A stretch of DNA of 64,000 nt. Origin: Syntrophomonadaceae bacterium (GTDB lineage Bacteria > Bacillota > Dethiobacteria > DTU022). Positions 30,302-39,800 of the stretch are shown here, one piece after another (the first letter of the stretch is position 1; each line of letters begins with the position of its first letter). The translations under genes and the position numbers were made by a program. The notes under the pieces are model-generated. The model was not told where the DNA came from. It saw nothing but the letters and a program-made list of their open reading frames with translations, and did not search any database. The stretch spans positions 1 through 64,000 of the forward strand of contig SKOR01000034.1 of assembly GCA_007119965.1 (NCBI GenBank), read 5' to 3'.

Positions 30302-31480
30302 ATGTATTTTGAAAAGGTAATTGTTGGAATTCCCCGCGAAATTATGCCGGGAGAAAAAAGAGTGGCCGCTGTTCCCGATACAGTCGGTAAAATGGTAGCC
30401 TCGCAGGCCGAGGTTCTGATTGAATCGGGTGCCGGCAAAGGCGCTTACATAGACGACGGGGACTACAGCGAAAAAGGCGCGGAAATAGTCGCCGATGTCC
30501 GAGAGATCTATAACCGGGCCAATGTGATTTTAAAAGTTAAAGAGCCTCGCCATCATGAGGGACTGGACAGGCATGAAGCAGAACTGTTCCCGGAAAACAG
30601 CATGCTGATCAGTTTCCTGCATCCGGCTCACCCTTTTAACCACGAAGGGTTAAAAATCCTGGCCCGCAGGGGAATCACAAGTTATACCCTTGACGGAATT
30701 CCTCGAATTTCAAGGGCCCAGCAAATGGATTCTTTAACTTCTATGAGTACTGTAGCCGGTTACAAGTCTGTTATATTTGCCGCCAACCACCTGGGCCGTT
30801 TTATTCCGATGATGCCCACCTCCTTCGGGATCATCCAGCCGGCCCAATTCCTGGTTATCGGTACCGGAGTGGCCGGTCTGCAGGCTATTGCCACGGCCAA
30901 AAGGCTGGGAGCAAAAGTAAAAACCTTGGATATACGGCCGGAAGCCAATGAACAGGCGCGCAGCCTGGGGGCAGAAAATATAGATTTTGACGTGCCACAG
31001 GATCTGGCTGTCGGAGAAGGAGGTTACGCCCGCCGCCTGCCTGAAGAATGGTATGAGCGTGAAAAAGAGCTGCTTATTCCTCACATCGAGCAAAGTGACG
31101 CCGTTATCCTGGCCGCTTTAATCCCCGGTGAAGTAGCCCCGGTAATTGTCGATGAAAATATGGTGACCAGTATGAAAAAGGGGTCTGTTATCATTGATAT
31201 TTCAGCTGACCAGGGCGGCAACTGCTCACTTACACGCTGCGGCGAAGAATATAATTATGAAGGCATCACCATCAGCGGGATCCTGAATGTTCCTGCCACC
31301 CTTCCCGTAGATGCTACTAACATGTTTGCTCAGAGCACCTTCAATTTCCTGGATTATGTAGTTAAGGACGGTGCAGTTAAAACCGATACCGGAGACGAGA
31401 TTATCGGGGCAACGCTGGTTACCCATGAAGGCAAAATCGTTCACAGCGGCGCCCTCAGGGCCATGGAACAGGAAAAATAA
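30302..31480 (+). CDS. pntAA: NAD(P) transhydrogenase alpha subunit, domain I
   Basis: GIPREIMPGEKRVAAVPDTV, RAQQMDSLTSMSTVAGYKSV, VIGTGVAGLQAIATAKRLGAKV. Confidence 0.92.
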   Translation: MYFEKVIVGIPREIMPGEKRVAAVPDTVGKMVASQAEVLIESGAGKGAYIDDGDYSEKGAEIVADVREIYNRANVILKVKEPRHHEGLDRHEAELFPENSMLISFLHPAHPFNHEGLKILARRGITSYTLDGIPRISRAQQMDSLTSMSTVAGYKSVIFAANHLGRFIPMMPTSFGIIQPAQFLVIGTGVAGLQAIATAKRLGAKVKTLDIRPEANEQARSLGAENIDFDVPQDLAVGEGGYARRLPEEWYEREKELLIPHIEQSDAVILAALIPGEVAPVIVDENMVTSMKKGSVIIDISADQGGNCSLTRCGEEYNYEGITISGILNVPATLPVDATNMFAQSTFNFLDYVVKDGAVKTDTGDEIIGATLVTHEGKIVHSGALRAMEQEK

Positions 31481-31513
31481 CTATCACAGCGCTTTAAGGA
31501 GTTGAACCGGTAA

Positions 31514-31819
31514 ATGCTTTATGCCATGTTTATTATTTTAATTGCAGCGGCTCTCCTGGGCTACAGGGTTATATCTGCAGTTCCCCCGCTGCTTCACACT
31601 CCCCTGATGTCCGGCATGAATGCCCTCTCCGGGGTCACGGTAATCGGTGCCCTGGCTGTTTTTGCGACCGTTCCCCGGGGAGCCGAAGGCTGGGCCGCAG
31701 CTGCCCTGATCCTGGCCATGATTAACGTAGTGGGCGGTTTTTGGGTTACCGAACGGATGCTGCGCATGTTCAAGGGTAAAAAGCGCGAGAGTGAGGTGCA
31801 GGAAATACCATGGCAGTAA
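31514..31819 (+). CDS. pntAB: NAD(P) transhydrogenase alpha-2 subunit
   Basis: VISAVPPLLHTPLMSGMNALSGVTVIGAL, VVGGFWVTERMLRMF. Confidence 0.93.
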   Translation: MLYAMFIILIAAALLGYRVISAVPPLLHTPLMSGMNALSGVTVIGALAVFATVPRGAEGWAAAALILAMINVVGGFWVTERMLRMFKGKKRESEVQEIPWQ

Positions 31820-33318
31820 CAATCGCTTTAGCAGTATTGATCGTGGCCGGTTTCCTGGCCGGCATACGCCTGATGCAATCTCCCGGCACCGCTCTCTGGG
31901 GCAACCGCCTGGGTGCACTCTCCATGCTTACCGCTATTATATGGACATTTATCGCCACAGAACAGGGTTCGACCTCTTCAGCCCTGCTTTATATTGCTAT
32001 CGGAGGCCTGGCCGGCCTGATCCTGGGTCAGTCGGTAAAGATGATCCACATGCCCCAGACCGTAGCCCTTTTGAACGGGTTTGGTGGGGCCGCTTCGGCA
32101 CTTGTAGTTTGGGCCGCTGTCCTGATCTATTCAGGCGATGGGGCTGAACTGCTTTTTTGGGGCACCTCGGGAATCGCCCTGGGCATTGGAGCCTTAACTT
32201 TCAGCGGAAGTATAATTGCCGTTTTAAAACTGCAGGGTCTGGCTTTCCGCAGGCCGATCCAGCTTCCCTGGCACGGCCATTTTTTACGAATTGCCATTTT
32301 AGCCGCTGCCCTGTTGATTATCTTCAACATCAGTACTGACGGCCTGCACTTCGCCCTGTTTATTCCTATTATCGCCCTGCTGGGGCTTCTGGCCGGTTTC
32401 CTGATGACCCTGCGAATTGGCGGAGCAGATATGCCGATTGTTATTTCCCTGCTTAATTCTTTCTCCGGGATTGCCGCCTCCATTGCCGGCCTGGCAGTGG
32501 GAAATATTATCCTTGCGGGCACAGGAGCTTTAGTTGGTGTGGCCGGTATGATTTTAACCCGCATTATGTGCAGGGCCATGAACCGCAACCTGATGTCGGT
32601 ACTGACCGGCTTCATCCCCGGTTCACACCAGAAAGGTGCCCCATCGGAAAAAAACAAACAGGCAGGTGACGCAGAGCCACCGGAGGATAGTCCTGCCGAA
32701 GAAGACAAGACCGGTACAAAAAACGGGCGCGAGGCGCCAGGGGAAGAAACCGCCACAGCTAAAACTGGCGGCGCCGAAGAGCCAGGCACAGCAAAAAGCC
32801 CGGAAGATGATCTGCAGGGGGCTCTTAAACAGGCAGAGCGTATCATTATCGTGCCCGGCTACGGCATGGCTGTTGCCCAGGCCCAAAATGCCCTCCGGCA
32901 GCTGGTAGATGCTCTCGAAGCACAGGGCAGCGAAGTTAAGTTTGCTATCCACCCGGTTGCGGGACGTATGCCGGGGCATATGAACGTTCTGCTGGCAGAA
33001 GCGGGCATTGACTATGAAAAACTAATGGATTTAGATGCTATCAATCCCCAGTTTGAACATGCCGACCTGGTGATTATCGTCGGGGCATGTGATGTGGTCA
33101 ACCCGGCAGCCAATGCTGCCGAAGGCACTCCTATTTCCGGAATGCCCATCCTGAATGCTGAAAAAGCCAGGCATGTCATTGTTTGTAATCTGGACGAAAA
33201 ACCGGGTTATTCGGGTGTGGACAACACCCTTTACGATCAGCCCCATGTGACGACCCTCTGGGGCGACGCTGCGGATACGGTGCCCCGCTTAACCGCCATG
33301 CTCGAGAAAGACAGTTAA
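31810..33318 (+). CDS. pntB: NAD(P) transhydrogenase beta subunit, with long hydrophilic linker and variant domain III
   Basis: Membrane domain (IGGADMPIVISLLNSFSGIAASIAG) and domain III VPGYGMAVAQAQ, FAIHPVAGRMPGHMNVLLAEA. Confidence 0.92.
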   Translation: MAVTIALAVLIVAGFLAGIRLMQSPGTALWGNRLGALSMLTAIIWTFIATEQGSTSSALLYIAIGGLAGLILGQSVKMIHMPQTVALLNGFGGAASALVVWAAVLIYSGDGAELLFWGTSGIALGIGALTFSGSIIAVLKLQGLAFRRPIQLPWHGHFLRIAILAAALLIIFNISTDGLHFALFIPIIALLGLLAGFLMTLRIGGADMPIVISLLNSFSGIAASIAGLAVGNIILAGTGALVGVAGMILTRIMCRAMNRNLMSVLTGFIPGSHQKGAPSEKNKQAGDAEPPEDSPAEEDKTGTKNGREAPGEETATAKTGGAEEPGTAKSPEDDLQGALKQAERIIIVPGYGMAVAQAQNALRQLVDALEAQGSEVKFAIHPVAGRMPGHMNVLLAEAGIDYEKLMDLDAINPQFEHADLVIIVGACDVVNPAANAAEGTPISGMPILNAEKARHVIVCNLDEKPGYSGVDNTLYDQPHVTTLWGDAADTVPRLTAMLEKDS

Positions 33319-33362
33319 GCTATACAGCAGGGCAAATAATCCTGTTAAATTTAAATCCGCAT

Positions 33363-33413
33363 AGATAGACAAGCGTGTCCGGGATGGCAGAATCCCGGGC
33401 ACGCTTATCTATT
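33363..33413 (+). terminator. Strong intrinsic terminator after the pnt operon
   Basis: ATAGACAAGCGTGTCCGGGAT / ATCCCGGGCACGCTTATCTAT stem followed by a T-rich tract. Confidence 0.8.
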
Positions 33414-34274
33414 TTACTGTCTTACTAGTATATTATTGGCCACTAACCTCAAGCGTCCGTCCGAAGGCCTGTTTAAAACTCTGCCTTCATGGATCATCGC
33501 CGAACTGCCGCCCCCATCGAGGTTATAAGCATTGACCGCCCCACGCTCAATAAATAAGTCGCTTAAGCCGTTAATCGTAATGCCCGCGCTCCAACCGGCC
33601 TGCCGCCCGTCAATTACTATAAACAAAAAAGAACCGCAATCAAGTTGACCAACGGCTGTCCGGGGATGGCGATTTTCGCACTCGATATGCTGAGGCTCAC
33701 CTTCCACCACCAGGGCCGGGCCAAATGAGACGCCATAGGCCGGATTCATGTCCCTCAATGCATCATAACTATCCACCCAACCGCCGATCAGATTGTTTTC
33801 ACCATCGAAGCCGATAAAAATATCCCAGTTGTTATTAGTAGGCTTGAAACTGCCCTTAAGCTGACTATCAATTACTGTGTTGCCTATCGGTTCCCTCCCG
33901 ACATAACCTCCCCCATTTACTGCGAATACGGCCCTGTTGCGCTCAAAAGCTTTAAGGGTAGACTCCCTTCGATCGGTAACTATCATCGAACCGGGGTTTT
34001 TAACTACCGCCTCGTAGCCCCTGTAATCGCTTCCGATTATCTCGGTTATAATTATTTCGGTTTCCAGGCTCTCAACAACTTCAGGTTGCTTGCTTTCAGC
34101 AGCTTCAGGATTAACGATTACAGCATCAACCGATACTTTCGTTTCAAGTACTTCAAGCTTTTCTTTGCCTGCTGCAGTTTCAGTCTGCAAATCAACTGAA
34201 ATATTAGTCGCTGCCTTGTAGTTAAATGTTACATACAGTAAAGGCAGCAGCAAAACCCAGATAATTATCTTCAT
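33414..34274 (-). CDS. Phosphodiester glycosidase family (NAGPA-like, DUF2233) secreted/membrane-anchored protein
   Basis: AVNGGGYVGREPIGNTVIDSQLKGS, LFIERGAVNAYNLDGGGSSAMIHEGRVLN; N-terminal hydrophobic segment. Confidence 0.83.
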   Translation of the reverse strand: MKIIIWVLLLPLLYVTFNYKAATNISVDLQTETAAGKEKLEVLETKVSVDAVIVNPEAAESKQPEVVESLETEIIITEIIGSDYRGYEAVVKNPGSMIVTDRRESTLKAFERNRAVFAVNGGGYVGREPIGNTVIDSQLKGSFKPTNNNWDIFIGFDGENNLIGGWVDSYDALRDMNPAYGVSFGPALVVEGEPQHIECENRHPRTAVGQLDCGSFLFIVIDGRQAGWSAGITINGLSDLFIERGAVNAYNLDGGGSSAMIHEGRVLNRPSDGRLRLVANNILVRQ

Positions 34275-34509
34275 AACCGGCCCCTTTAAGAAATAAATTT
34301 ATTTGCTCTTCTTGCAGTTTTTTTTCCTGATAGTGTTCGCAAATAATAATCTTTCCCGAAGCTTCTGCTGTTGTTAACAATAGAACCTGGAATATATGTT
34401 TTGCTTCCTGAGGGGGTTTTCACTTTTATTCCAAAATATACCTCCTTCCGGAAAGCATGCTTGATGATTATACACGGTCAAATGCAGCGTGACAACAGAA
34501 AGGCATATA

Positions 34510-34556
34510 AAATAAGTTAACAAAAAGAAGCCTGTCTTCTTTTTGTTAACTTATTT
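34510..34556. terminator. 21-bp perfect hairpin, probable terminator of the 34.6-35.8 kb minus-strand genes
   Basis: AAATAAGTTAACAAAAAGAAG-CCTGT-CTTCTTTTTGTTAACTTATTT. Confidence 0.7.
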
Positions 34557-34587
34557 ATAAGGGGTGGGGCGCGGAGCAGCACGCTGG

Positions 34588-34989
34588 TCAGAAAGTTGCT
34601 TTGCCGTAGAAAAACCCAATCAGTGAAAGCAGGGCCGATAAAGTGGAGCCCCAGACAAGATCAATCACGGTCACCTTGAGAGGCCAGCCCTTCAGCGTAG
34701 CCAGGTTGGTCAGATCATACGTAGCGTAACAGATGAAACCGAAGAAAGCGCCGGTCCACAAAGCGTAAAACCAGCTTTCCTGCCCGAGCGACGGGTAAAT
34801 CACAAAGAAAATCAGACCGGCTATGAATAGAAGGTAAAATACAACAGCAGCCGGCCAGTTAACCTTTTCACTCATCAAAAAACCGAGCTGATCACGGTAA
34901 AACTTTTTGGCCACCAGCCCCAGCCAGATCATATCAATTACAAGAAATGCGCCTAACACCACAAGGTAAAGCAGTATAAAGTTCAACAT
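34588..34989 (-). CDS. DUF2177-family membrane protein
   Basis: FLVIDMIWLGLVAKKFYRDQLGFLM...GFICYATYDLTNLATLKGWPLKVTVIDLVWG. Confidence 0.85.
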   Translation of the reverse strand: MLNFILLYLVVLGAFLVIDMIWLGLVAKKFYRDQLGFLMSEKVNWPAAVVFYLLFIAGLIFFVIYPSLGQESWFYALWTGAFFGFICYATYDLTNLATLKGWPLKVTVIDLVWGSTLSALLSLIGFFYGKATF

Positions 34990-35007
34990 ACCTCAGCCCC
35001 TTCAGGG

Positions 35008-35781
35008 TTATTTTTTTTTCGGAAACCAGGGAAAAAATTTGCTGGTAACTTTAGCATATTCCCGGAATTCAGGGTTGTCCTTATATTTTTTCTCCAGCAT
35101 CGGCACCCCGGAAACATAGAGCAGTAAAAATGTAATGGCCAGGGGGCTGATTATGGCGCTCCAACCGAAAGGAACTGAAAGTGATAACAGGAAAATTCCC
35201 CACCACATGGTAGCTTCCCCAAAGTAATTAGGATGCCTTGAATATTTCCATAGGCCAACATTTATAATCCGACCCTTGTTGGCAGGATCTTTCTTAAACT
35301 CGGCCATCTGCTTATCTCCAACCGATTCAAAATAGAAACCGACAAGCCAGACCAGCAGGCCGAGGTAATCAAGGGCATTTAAGCCGGGTTCAGGGTTGGC
35401 ATTTACCAGGATAATCGGGTAGCCGATGACCAGCATTAGAAAACCCTGCAGCATGAAAACCTGTAAAAAAGCCCGGGGCACCAACCAACGGCCCCACTCC
35501 CTGCGCCACCTGGCATAGCGAAAATCCTCCGGCTTGCCCCAGTTGCGCCTGACGATGTAATAAGTCAGCCTGCCACCCCATATGGTGACCAGCAGGAGAA
35601 GAAGTAAATTTCTTTCCGCGTAAGCTCCCTGGATAAAGAGTGTGGCCAGGGCTACTACAATAAACCCGGCTCCCCAGCCCATGTCAACGATAGAATTGTT
35701 ACGAATAAGCTGGGCCACAAGGAAAAACAGGAAAAAATATATGAATACCACGATTGCTGCCTGAACCATCAAGTCAGTCAT
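35008..35781 (-). CDS. DUF1295 / steroid-reductase-like membrane protein
   Basis: [68 protein letters not shown] before the ATG at 35781. Confidence 0.87.
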   Translation of the reverse strand: MTDLMVQAAIVVFIYFFLFFLVAQLIRNNSIVDMGWGAGFIVVALATLFIQGAYAERNLLLLLLVTIWGGRLTYYIVRRNWGKPEDFRYARWRREWGRWLVPRAFLQVFMLQGFLMLVIGYPIILVNANPEPGLNALDYLGLLVWLVGFYFESVGDKQMAEFKKDPANKGRIINVGLWKYSRHPNYFGEATMWWGIFLLSLSVPFGWSAIISPLAITFLLLYVSGVPMLEKKYKDNPEFREYAKVTSKFFPWFPKKK

Positions 35782-36036
35782 TATTTCACCTCTTCCGATA
35801 AATGGTAACATAAAACTGCTTTGCAAACGCTAACCGCCTGGCCATGAAGCAATTTGGGGGATCAGGTTTAATTATCAATTCCGCGGCCCCTCGGTCAATA
35901 CCTTTAATACAACTGCAGCCGACCTGAGAAATTGCAAACAGGGATGCCGTCTGCCCGTAAAACCTATAGTCAAGCGCTATCTATATATTTTAATATTATG
36001 TGTTGCCATTGTAAAGGGGCAAAAACGGGTTGACGG

Positions 36037-37533
36037 TCAAACAGGCAGCAGTACTCGGAAAGTGCTGCCCCTTTCGGGTACACTTTCAACTTCTATTCTG
36101 CCGCCGTGCAGTTCCGCCAGCTGTCTGGCAATAGCCAAACCAAGTCCCGAACCCTTGTTGCTACGGCGGCGGGATTTATCTACCTTGTAAAAACGATCAA
36201 AGATTGAGGACAGCTCATCGGCGTGAATACCGCAGCCTGTATCCCGTACTTCCATAACCAGTTGAGAGCCGTCCCGGCAGACTTTAAGCCTGACCTCACC
36301 CCCCGGGGGGGTAAATTCTATTGCGTTTTCCAACAGGTTGACCAGGACTTCATGCAGGCGGTGCCGGTCGCCCCTGAAAACGGGCAGAGGTGGCTCCAGA
36401 TCGAGGATCATTTTAATCTCCTTTGCGTCACCATGCGGCGCTACGCTTTCAAAACTCCAACGGGCCAGACTTTCAACCGAAACCTCTTCCTTTTCGAGGA
36501 ACACCTGCCCGCTCTCCAGGTGTGAAAGGACTAGCAGATCGTCGACCAGCCTGCTCAGGTGAACCGAGTTCTCCAGGATCACCTTCAAGTATTTTTCTTT
36601 TTCCGATTCATCGATCAAACCATCCAGCATCAGTTCGGAAAAACCACGAACAGAAGCAAGGGGCGCTTTCAGCTCGTGCGAAACATTGGCCACCAGGTTG
36701 CGGCGCAATTTCTCCAGGCGCTTCTGTTCCTCCAGTGTTTTTTCCACCTGCTCAACTGAGTAGTTGAAAGTTTTCACCAGTCCTCCTATTTCATCATCCG
36801 ATTCTTCATCTATTTTACCCCGGAAGTTACCTCCAGCCATATCCAAGACGGCGCGGTTTATTTTTTGTAAGGGGCGGGTCAGTGTTTTGGACAGGGAGAA
36901 TGCGATAATGGCTGCAATAAGCACCCCGATAGCCCCTGAATAAAGCATGAGGCGGCTGATTTGAGCAATTGTTTCTTCAATTCCCCTGAGCGGGACGCTA
37001 AGGGTCACGGCGCCGATTACCAGGGGTTCCTCATAATCACTGCGGGATCCGGACTCTGTCTCATAGTCACCCCGCATAACCGGGGCGGCAACCAGGACCC
37101 TCTGTAAAACCGGGCCGTATACCTTCTTGACCAGCATATTCCCCTTAAATACATGATCAATCTCCCTCTCCTCCAGACCTACGCCGTCGTCAAACCCTTT
37201 ATAATGCACATCAGGGTCTTTTTCGGGATCAAATGTATATACAAAAAGGCGGTTGTAGTTTAATACCCTGATTTTTGCATCAAGGGAGTAAGCGAGGGTT
37301 TCTGCCGTTTTCTTAACTGCTTCCAGATCATCATTGGCCAGGTCTTCACCGATCAGGTAAGCGGTGTCGCGGGCCTGGCCGACCACTTCCAATTCCCTGG
37401 CGCTAAAAAAATAATTTTCGATCAGGTAGGTCAGAAAAAAACCGATTATCGCCAGGCTCAGGGCCACAACCACCAGGTGCGAAAGCATCAGCTTGCCAAA
37501 AAGGCTGCTCGGTTTCCGGGGTAGTTTAATCAC
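36037..37533 (-). CDS. Membrane sensor histidine kinase (HAMP-HisKA-HATPase)
   Basis: [75 protein letters not shown]. Confidence 0.94.
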   Translation of the reverse strand: MIKLPRKPSSLFGKLMLSHLVVVALSLAIIGFFLTYLIENYFFSARELEVVGQARDTAYLIGEDLANDDLEAVKKTAETLAYSLDAKIRVLNYNRLFVYTFDPEKDPDVHYKGFDDGVGLEEREIDHVFKGNMLVKKVYGPVLQRVLVAAPVMRGDYETESGSRSDYEEPLVIGAVTLSVPLRGIEETIAQISRLMLYSGAIGVLIAAIIAFSLSKTLTRPLQKINRAVLDMAGGNFRGKIDEESDDEIGGLVKTFNYSVEQVEKTLEEQKRLEKLRRNLVANVSHELKAPLASVRGFSELMLDGLIDESEKEKYLKVILENSVHLSRLVDDLLVLSHLESGQVFLEKEEVSVESLARWSFESVAPHGDAKEIKMILDLEPPLPVFRGDRHRLHEVLVNLLENAIEFTPPGGEVRLKVCRDGSQLVMEVRDTGCGIHADELSSIFDRFYKVDKSRRRSNKGSGLGLAIARQLAELHGGRIEVESVPERGSTFRVLLPV

Positions 37534-38227
37534 TTTCTCTCACCTCAAGCTTATAACCGATTCCCCACACAGTTTGAATGTAACTATTGTGAGGATCTAA
37601 GCGGGACATTTTAGAACGGATCCTCTTAATATGTTCATCAACAGTCCGGGTTATTGCCACAGAATCTTTAAAACCCCAAACCTCTTTCAGCATCTCTTCA
37701 CGGGTCAGGGAATTCCCCGTATGTCTGGCCAGTAAAGCCAGCAGGGCCATTTCCTTAGGAGTCAAATCAAATTCTTTGCCCTTAATTCTGACAGTATGGT
37801 TGTCAGGATCGATAAGCAGGTCACCGCACCTTAATTCGCGGGAGGTTATATTGTAGTCATCAGAACGCCTGATCAGGGCCTTAACCCTGGCCACCAATTC
37901 ACGGGGGCTGAAAGGTTTAGTTACATAATCATCCGCGCCCAACTCCAGGCCCAGGACACGATCAACCTCTTCTCCGCGGGCCGTCAACATGATAATGGGC
38001 AACCCTTTAAGACTGCTGTTCCTGATCTGGCGGCATATTTCCCACCCGTCTGTTTCCGGAAGCATAATATCGAGGAGCAAAGCGGCATAATCACCGTTCA
38101 GGGCTTTATCAAGCCCTTCAGCGCCTTCGAATGAAGAATCGACTATAAACCCTTCTGCTTCCAGGGCAATACGAACCAGTTCACAAACATGTTCATCGTC
38201 GTCAACAATCAGGATCCGTTCAGCCAT
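37526..38227 (-). CDS. OmpR/PhoB-family response regulator
   Basis: ILIVDDDEHVCELV, LLLDIMLPETDG, LTARGEEVDRVLGLELGADDYVTKPFSPRELVARVKAL, winged-helix C-terminus. Confidence 0.95.
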   Translation of the reverse strand: MAERILIVDDDEHVCELVRIALEAEGFIVDSSFEGAEGLDKALNGDYAALLLDIMLPETDGWEICRQIRNSSLKGLPIIMLTARGEEVDRVLGLELGADDYVTKPFSPRELVARVKALIRRSDDYNITSRELRCGDLLIDPDNHTVRIKGKEFDLTPKEMALLALLARHTGNSLTREEMLKEVWGFKDSVAITRTVDEHIKRIRSKMSRLDPHNSYIQTVWGIGYKLEVRESD

Positions 38228-38332
38228 AACTAACCACCTTCCTACCCTTACTTTTTCGAATAATTATAGCAAATTCCTGTTTATATTATTAAAAATCAAT
38301 AAACGCAAACATATTTAACCGGCCAAAAAGTA

Positions 38333-38360
38333 ACGGGCATGGCCTGAAGACCATGCCCGT
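38333..38360. terminator. Hairpin terminator between the small lipoprotein ORF and the response regulator gene
   Basis: ACGGGCATGG-CCTGAAGA-CCATGCCCGT, with a T-rich flank on both strands. Confidence 0.65.
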
Positions 38361-38447
38361 CAATCTTTTTCCAACTGATTATTCTTTACTGTGTCATTTA
38401 AGCCGTTAGAACCGATTATGCTTCATCAGCTTAGGAGAGCCGGAATT

Positions 38448-38570
38448 CTAGTATTCCGTATCTTCCATGGGTTCTTCAAAATCCAGATCTTCATCTGCTT
38501 CACAACCCACCATCGCTACAGCACCCAGCAGAAAGAGGGTGATGAATAAAAATGCAAGTGCCTTTTTCAT
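38448..38570 (-). CDS. Small putative lipoprotein, 40 aa (not in the ORF track)
   Basis: Manual translation MKKALAFLFITLFLLGAVAMVGCEADEDLDFEEPMEDTEY; lipobox-like VGC; strong RBS AAGGAGGT. Confidence 0.7.
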   Translation of the reverse strand: MKKALAFLFITLFLLGAVAMVGCEADEDLDFEEPMEDTEY

Positions 38571-38808
38571 TATCCGATACCTCCTTATAATAAAGGTTAC
38601 TTTTTCTCTTCTCTAAAATACCTGCCCATCCTGCCAAAACAGGTTTAATTTACACACTATTTACAATGTTTACAAATTGTTTACACCTTTTCCCCCTTAA
38701 CCTGCAGAATAATAATTATTACCCCTTGTTAGCAAGGACTCAATCTGTTAATATGGTCATCAGTTTGGATTTTCATTAATTTAAACGCATCTGAAATGGG
38801 AGGTTTTT

Positions 38809-39693
38809 ATGAGTTACCTGGGCAAGAAAAGCAAAAACTTAAGTGCGCCCCGCAAGTTTGGTTATGCAGCTGCTGCGGTTATTATACTGTTTGGTTTTGT
38901 GATGATTACATTCCTGGCCGCCTGCGATGGCGAAACAGGGACGGTTCAGGCTGACGAAGTGGTAGCTACCGTCAACAGCGAGGAAATCTACAGGGATGAT
39001 TTTGAACAGGCCCTTGAACAGGAAAAAATGCAGTACGAGATGCAGGGGATGGATTTGGATAGTGAAGAGATGGCAGATACTTTAAGAGAACTTGAACAGC
39101 ATGTTCTCGATAATTACTTCATCATCCCCACCCTTATAAAGCAAAAAGCTGAAGAAGAAGGGATAACCGTTAGCGATGAAGAGGTTGAAGCGCGCTACCA
39201 GGAATACGCTGAATCTTTCGGGGGAGAAGAAGCACTGCTGGAGCAAATGGAAGCTGTAAACATGAGCCGCGAAGATATAGACGAGGACATTGCAACTGAA
39301 TTATCCATCCAGAATTACCTGGATTACTACATGGATAGTTACCTCGAAGAAAACCCTGAAGAAAAAGTCTTTAAAGATGATATTGAATTGACAACGGCAG
39401 AACTGGAGGAATACTACCAGCAGCTGCGCAGCGAGTTCACCGAAATCCGTGAAATGATAGATGAAGACGACCCGGAAATGCCGCTTGAGCAAATTGAGTT
39501 TTACTACGAACAATTAATTGAACAGTACGGCGATATCCTGGAGGAAGATGACTTTGAAGCAGTCAAGCCTCGGCTGGAAGAAGAAATAAAAGAAGAAATG
39601 GCAGCGCAAATGAAGGAAGAAAAAGTGCAGCGCGTCCTTTCAGAGCATATTGCAGAGTTACAGGAAAACAGCGATATTGAAAAGAATATCTAA
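38809..39693 (+). CDS. SurA/PrsA N-terminal-domain lipoprotein (chaperone-like; no PPIase domain seen)
   Basis: Lipobox LAAC; VVATVNSEEIYRDDFEQALEQEKMQYE; KAEEEGITVSDEEVEARYQEY; highly acidic. Confidence 0.75.
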   Translation: MSYLGKKSKNLSAPRKFGYAAAAVIILFGFVMITFLAACDGETGTVQADEVVATVNSEEIYRDDFEQALEQEKMQYEMQGMDLDSEEMADTLRELEQHVLDNYFIIPTLIKQKAEEEGITVSDEEVEARYQEYAESFGGEEALLEQMEAVNMSREDIDEDIATELSIQNYLDYYMDSYLEENPEEKVFKDDIELTTAELEEYYQQLRSEFTEIREMIDEDDPEMPLEQIEFYYEQLIEQYGDILEEDDFEAVKPRLEEEIKEEMAAQMKEEKVQRVLSEHIAELQENSDIEKNI

Positions 39694-39740
39694 CTTAACT
39701 ACAAGCTGTCTTCCACGAATCAATCAAACATAAGAACGCT

Positions 39741-39780
39741 AAAGCCCGGGGCAAAACATCCGCTCCCGGGCTTTTATTTT
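39741..39780. terminator. Bidirectional terminator between convergent genes
   Basis: AAAGCCCGGG-(14 nt)-CCCGGGCTTT followed by TATTTT. Confidence 0.8.
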
Positions 39781-39800
39781 TTGCATGCTTAAAGGTGTCA

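Noticed and set aside
32127-32846. 239-aa minus-strand ORF over pntB
   Set aside because: Antisense shadow ORF in GC-rich coding sequence; pntB is certain in the other frame.
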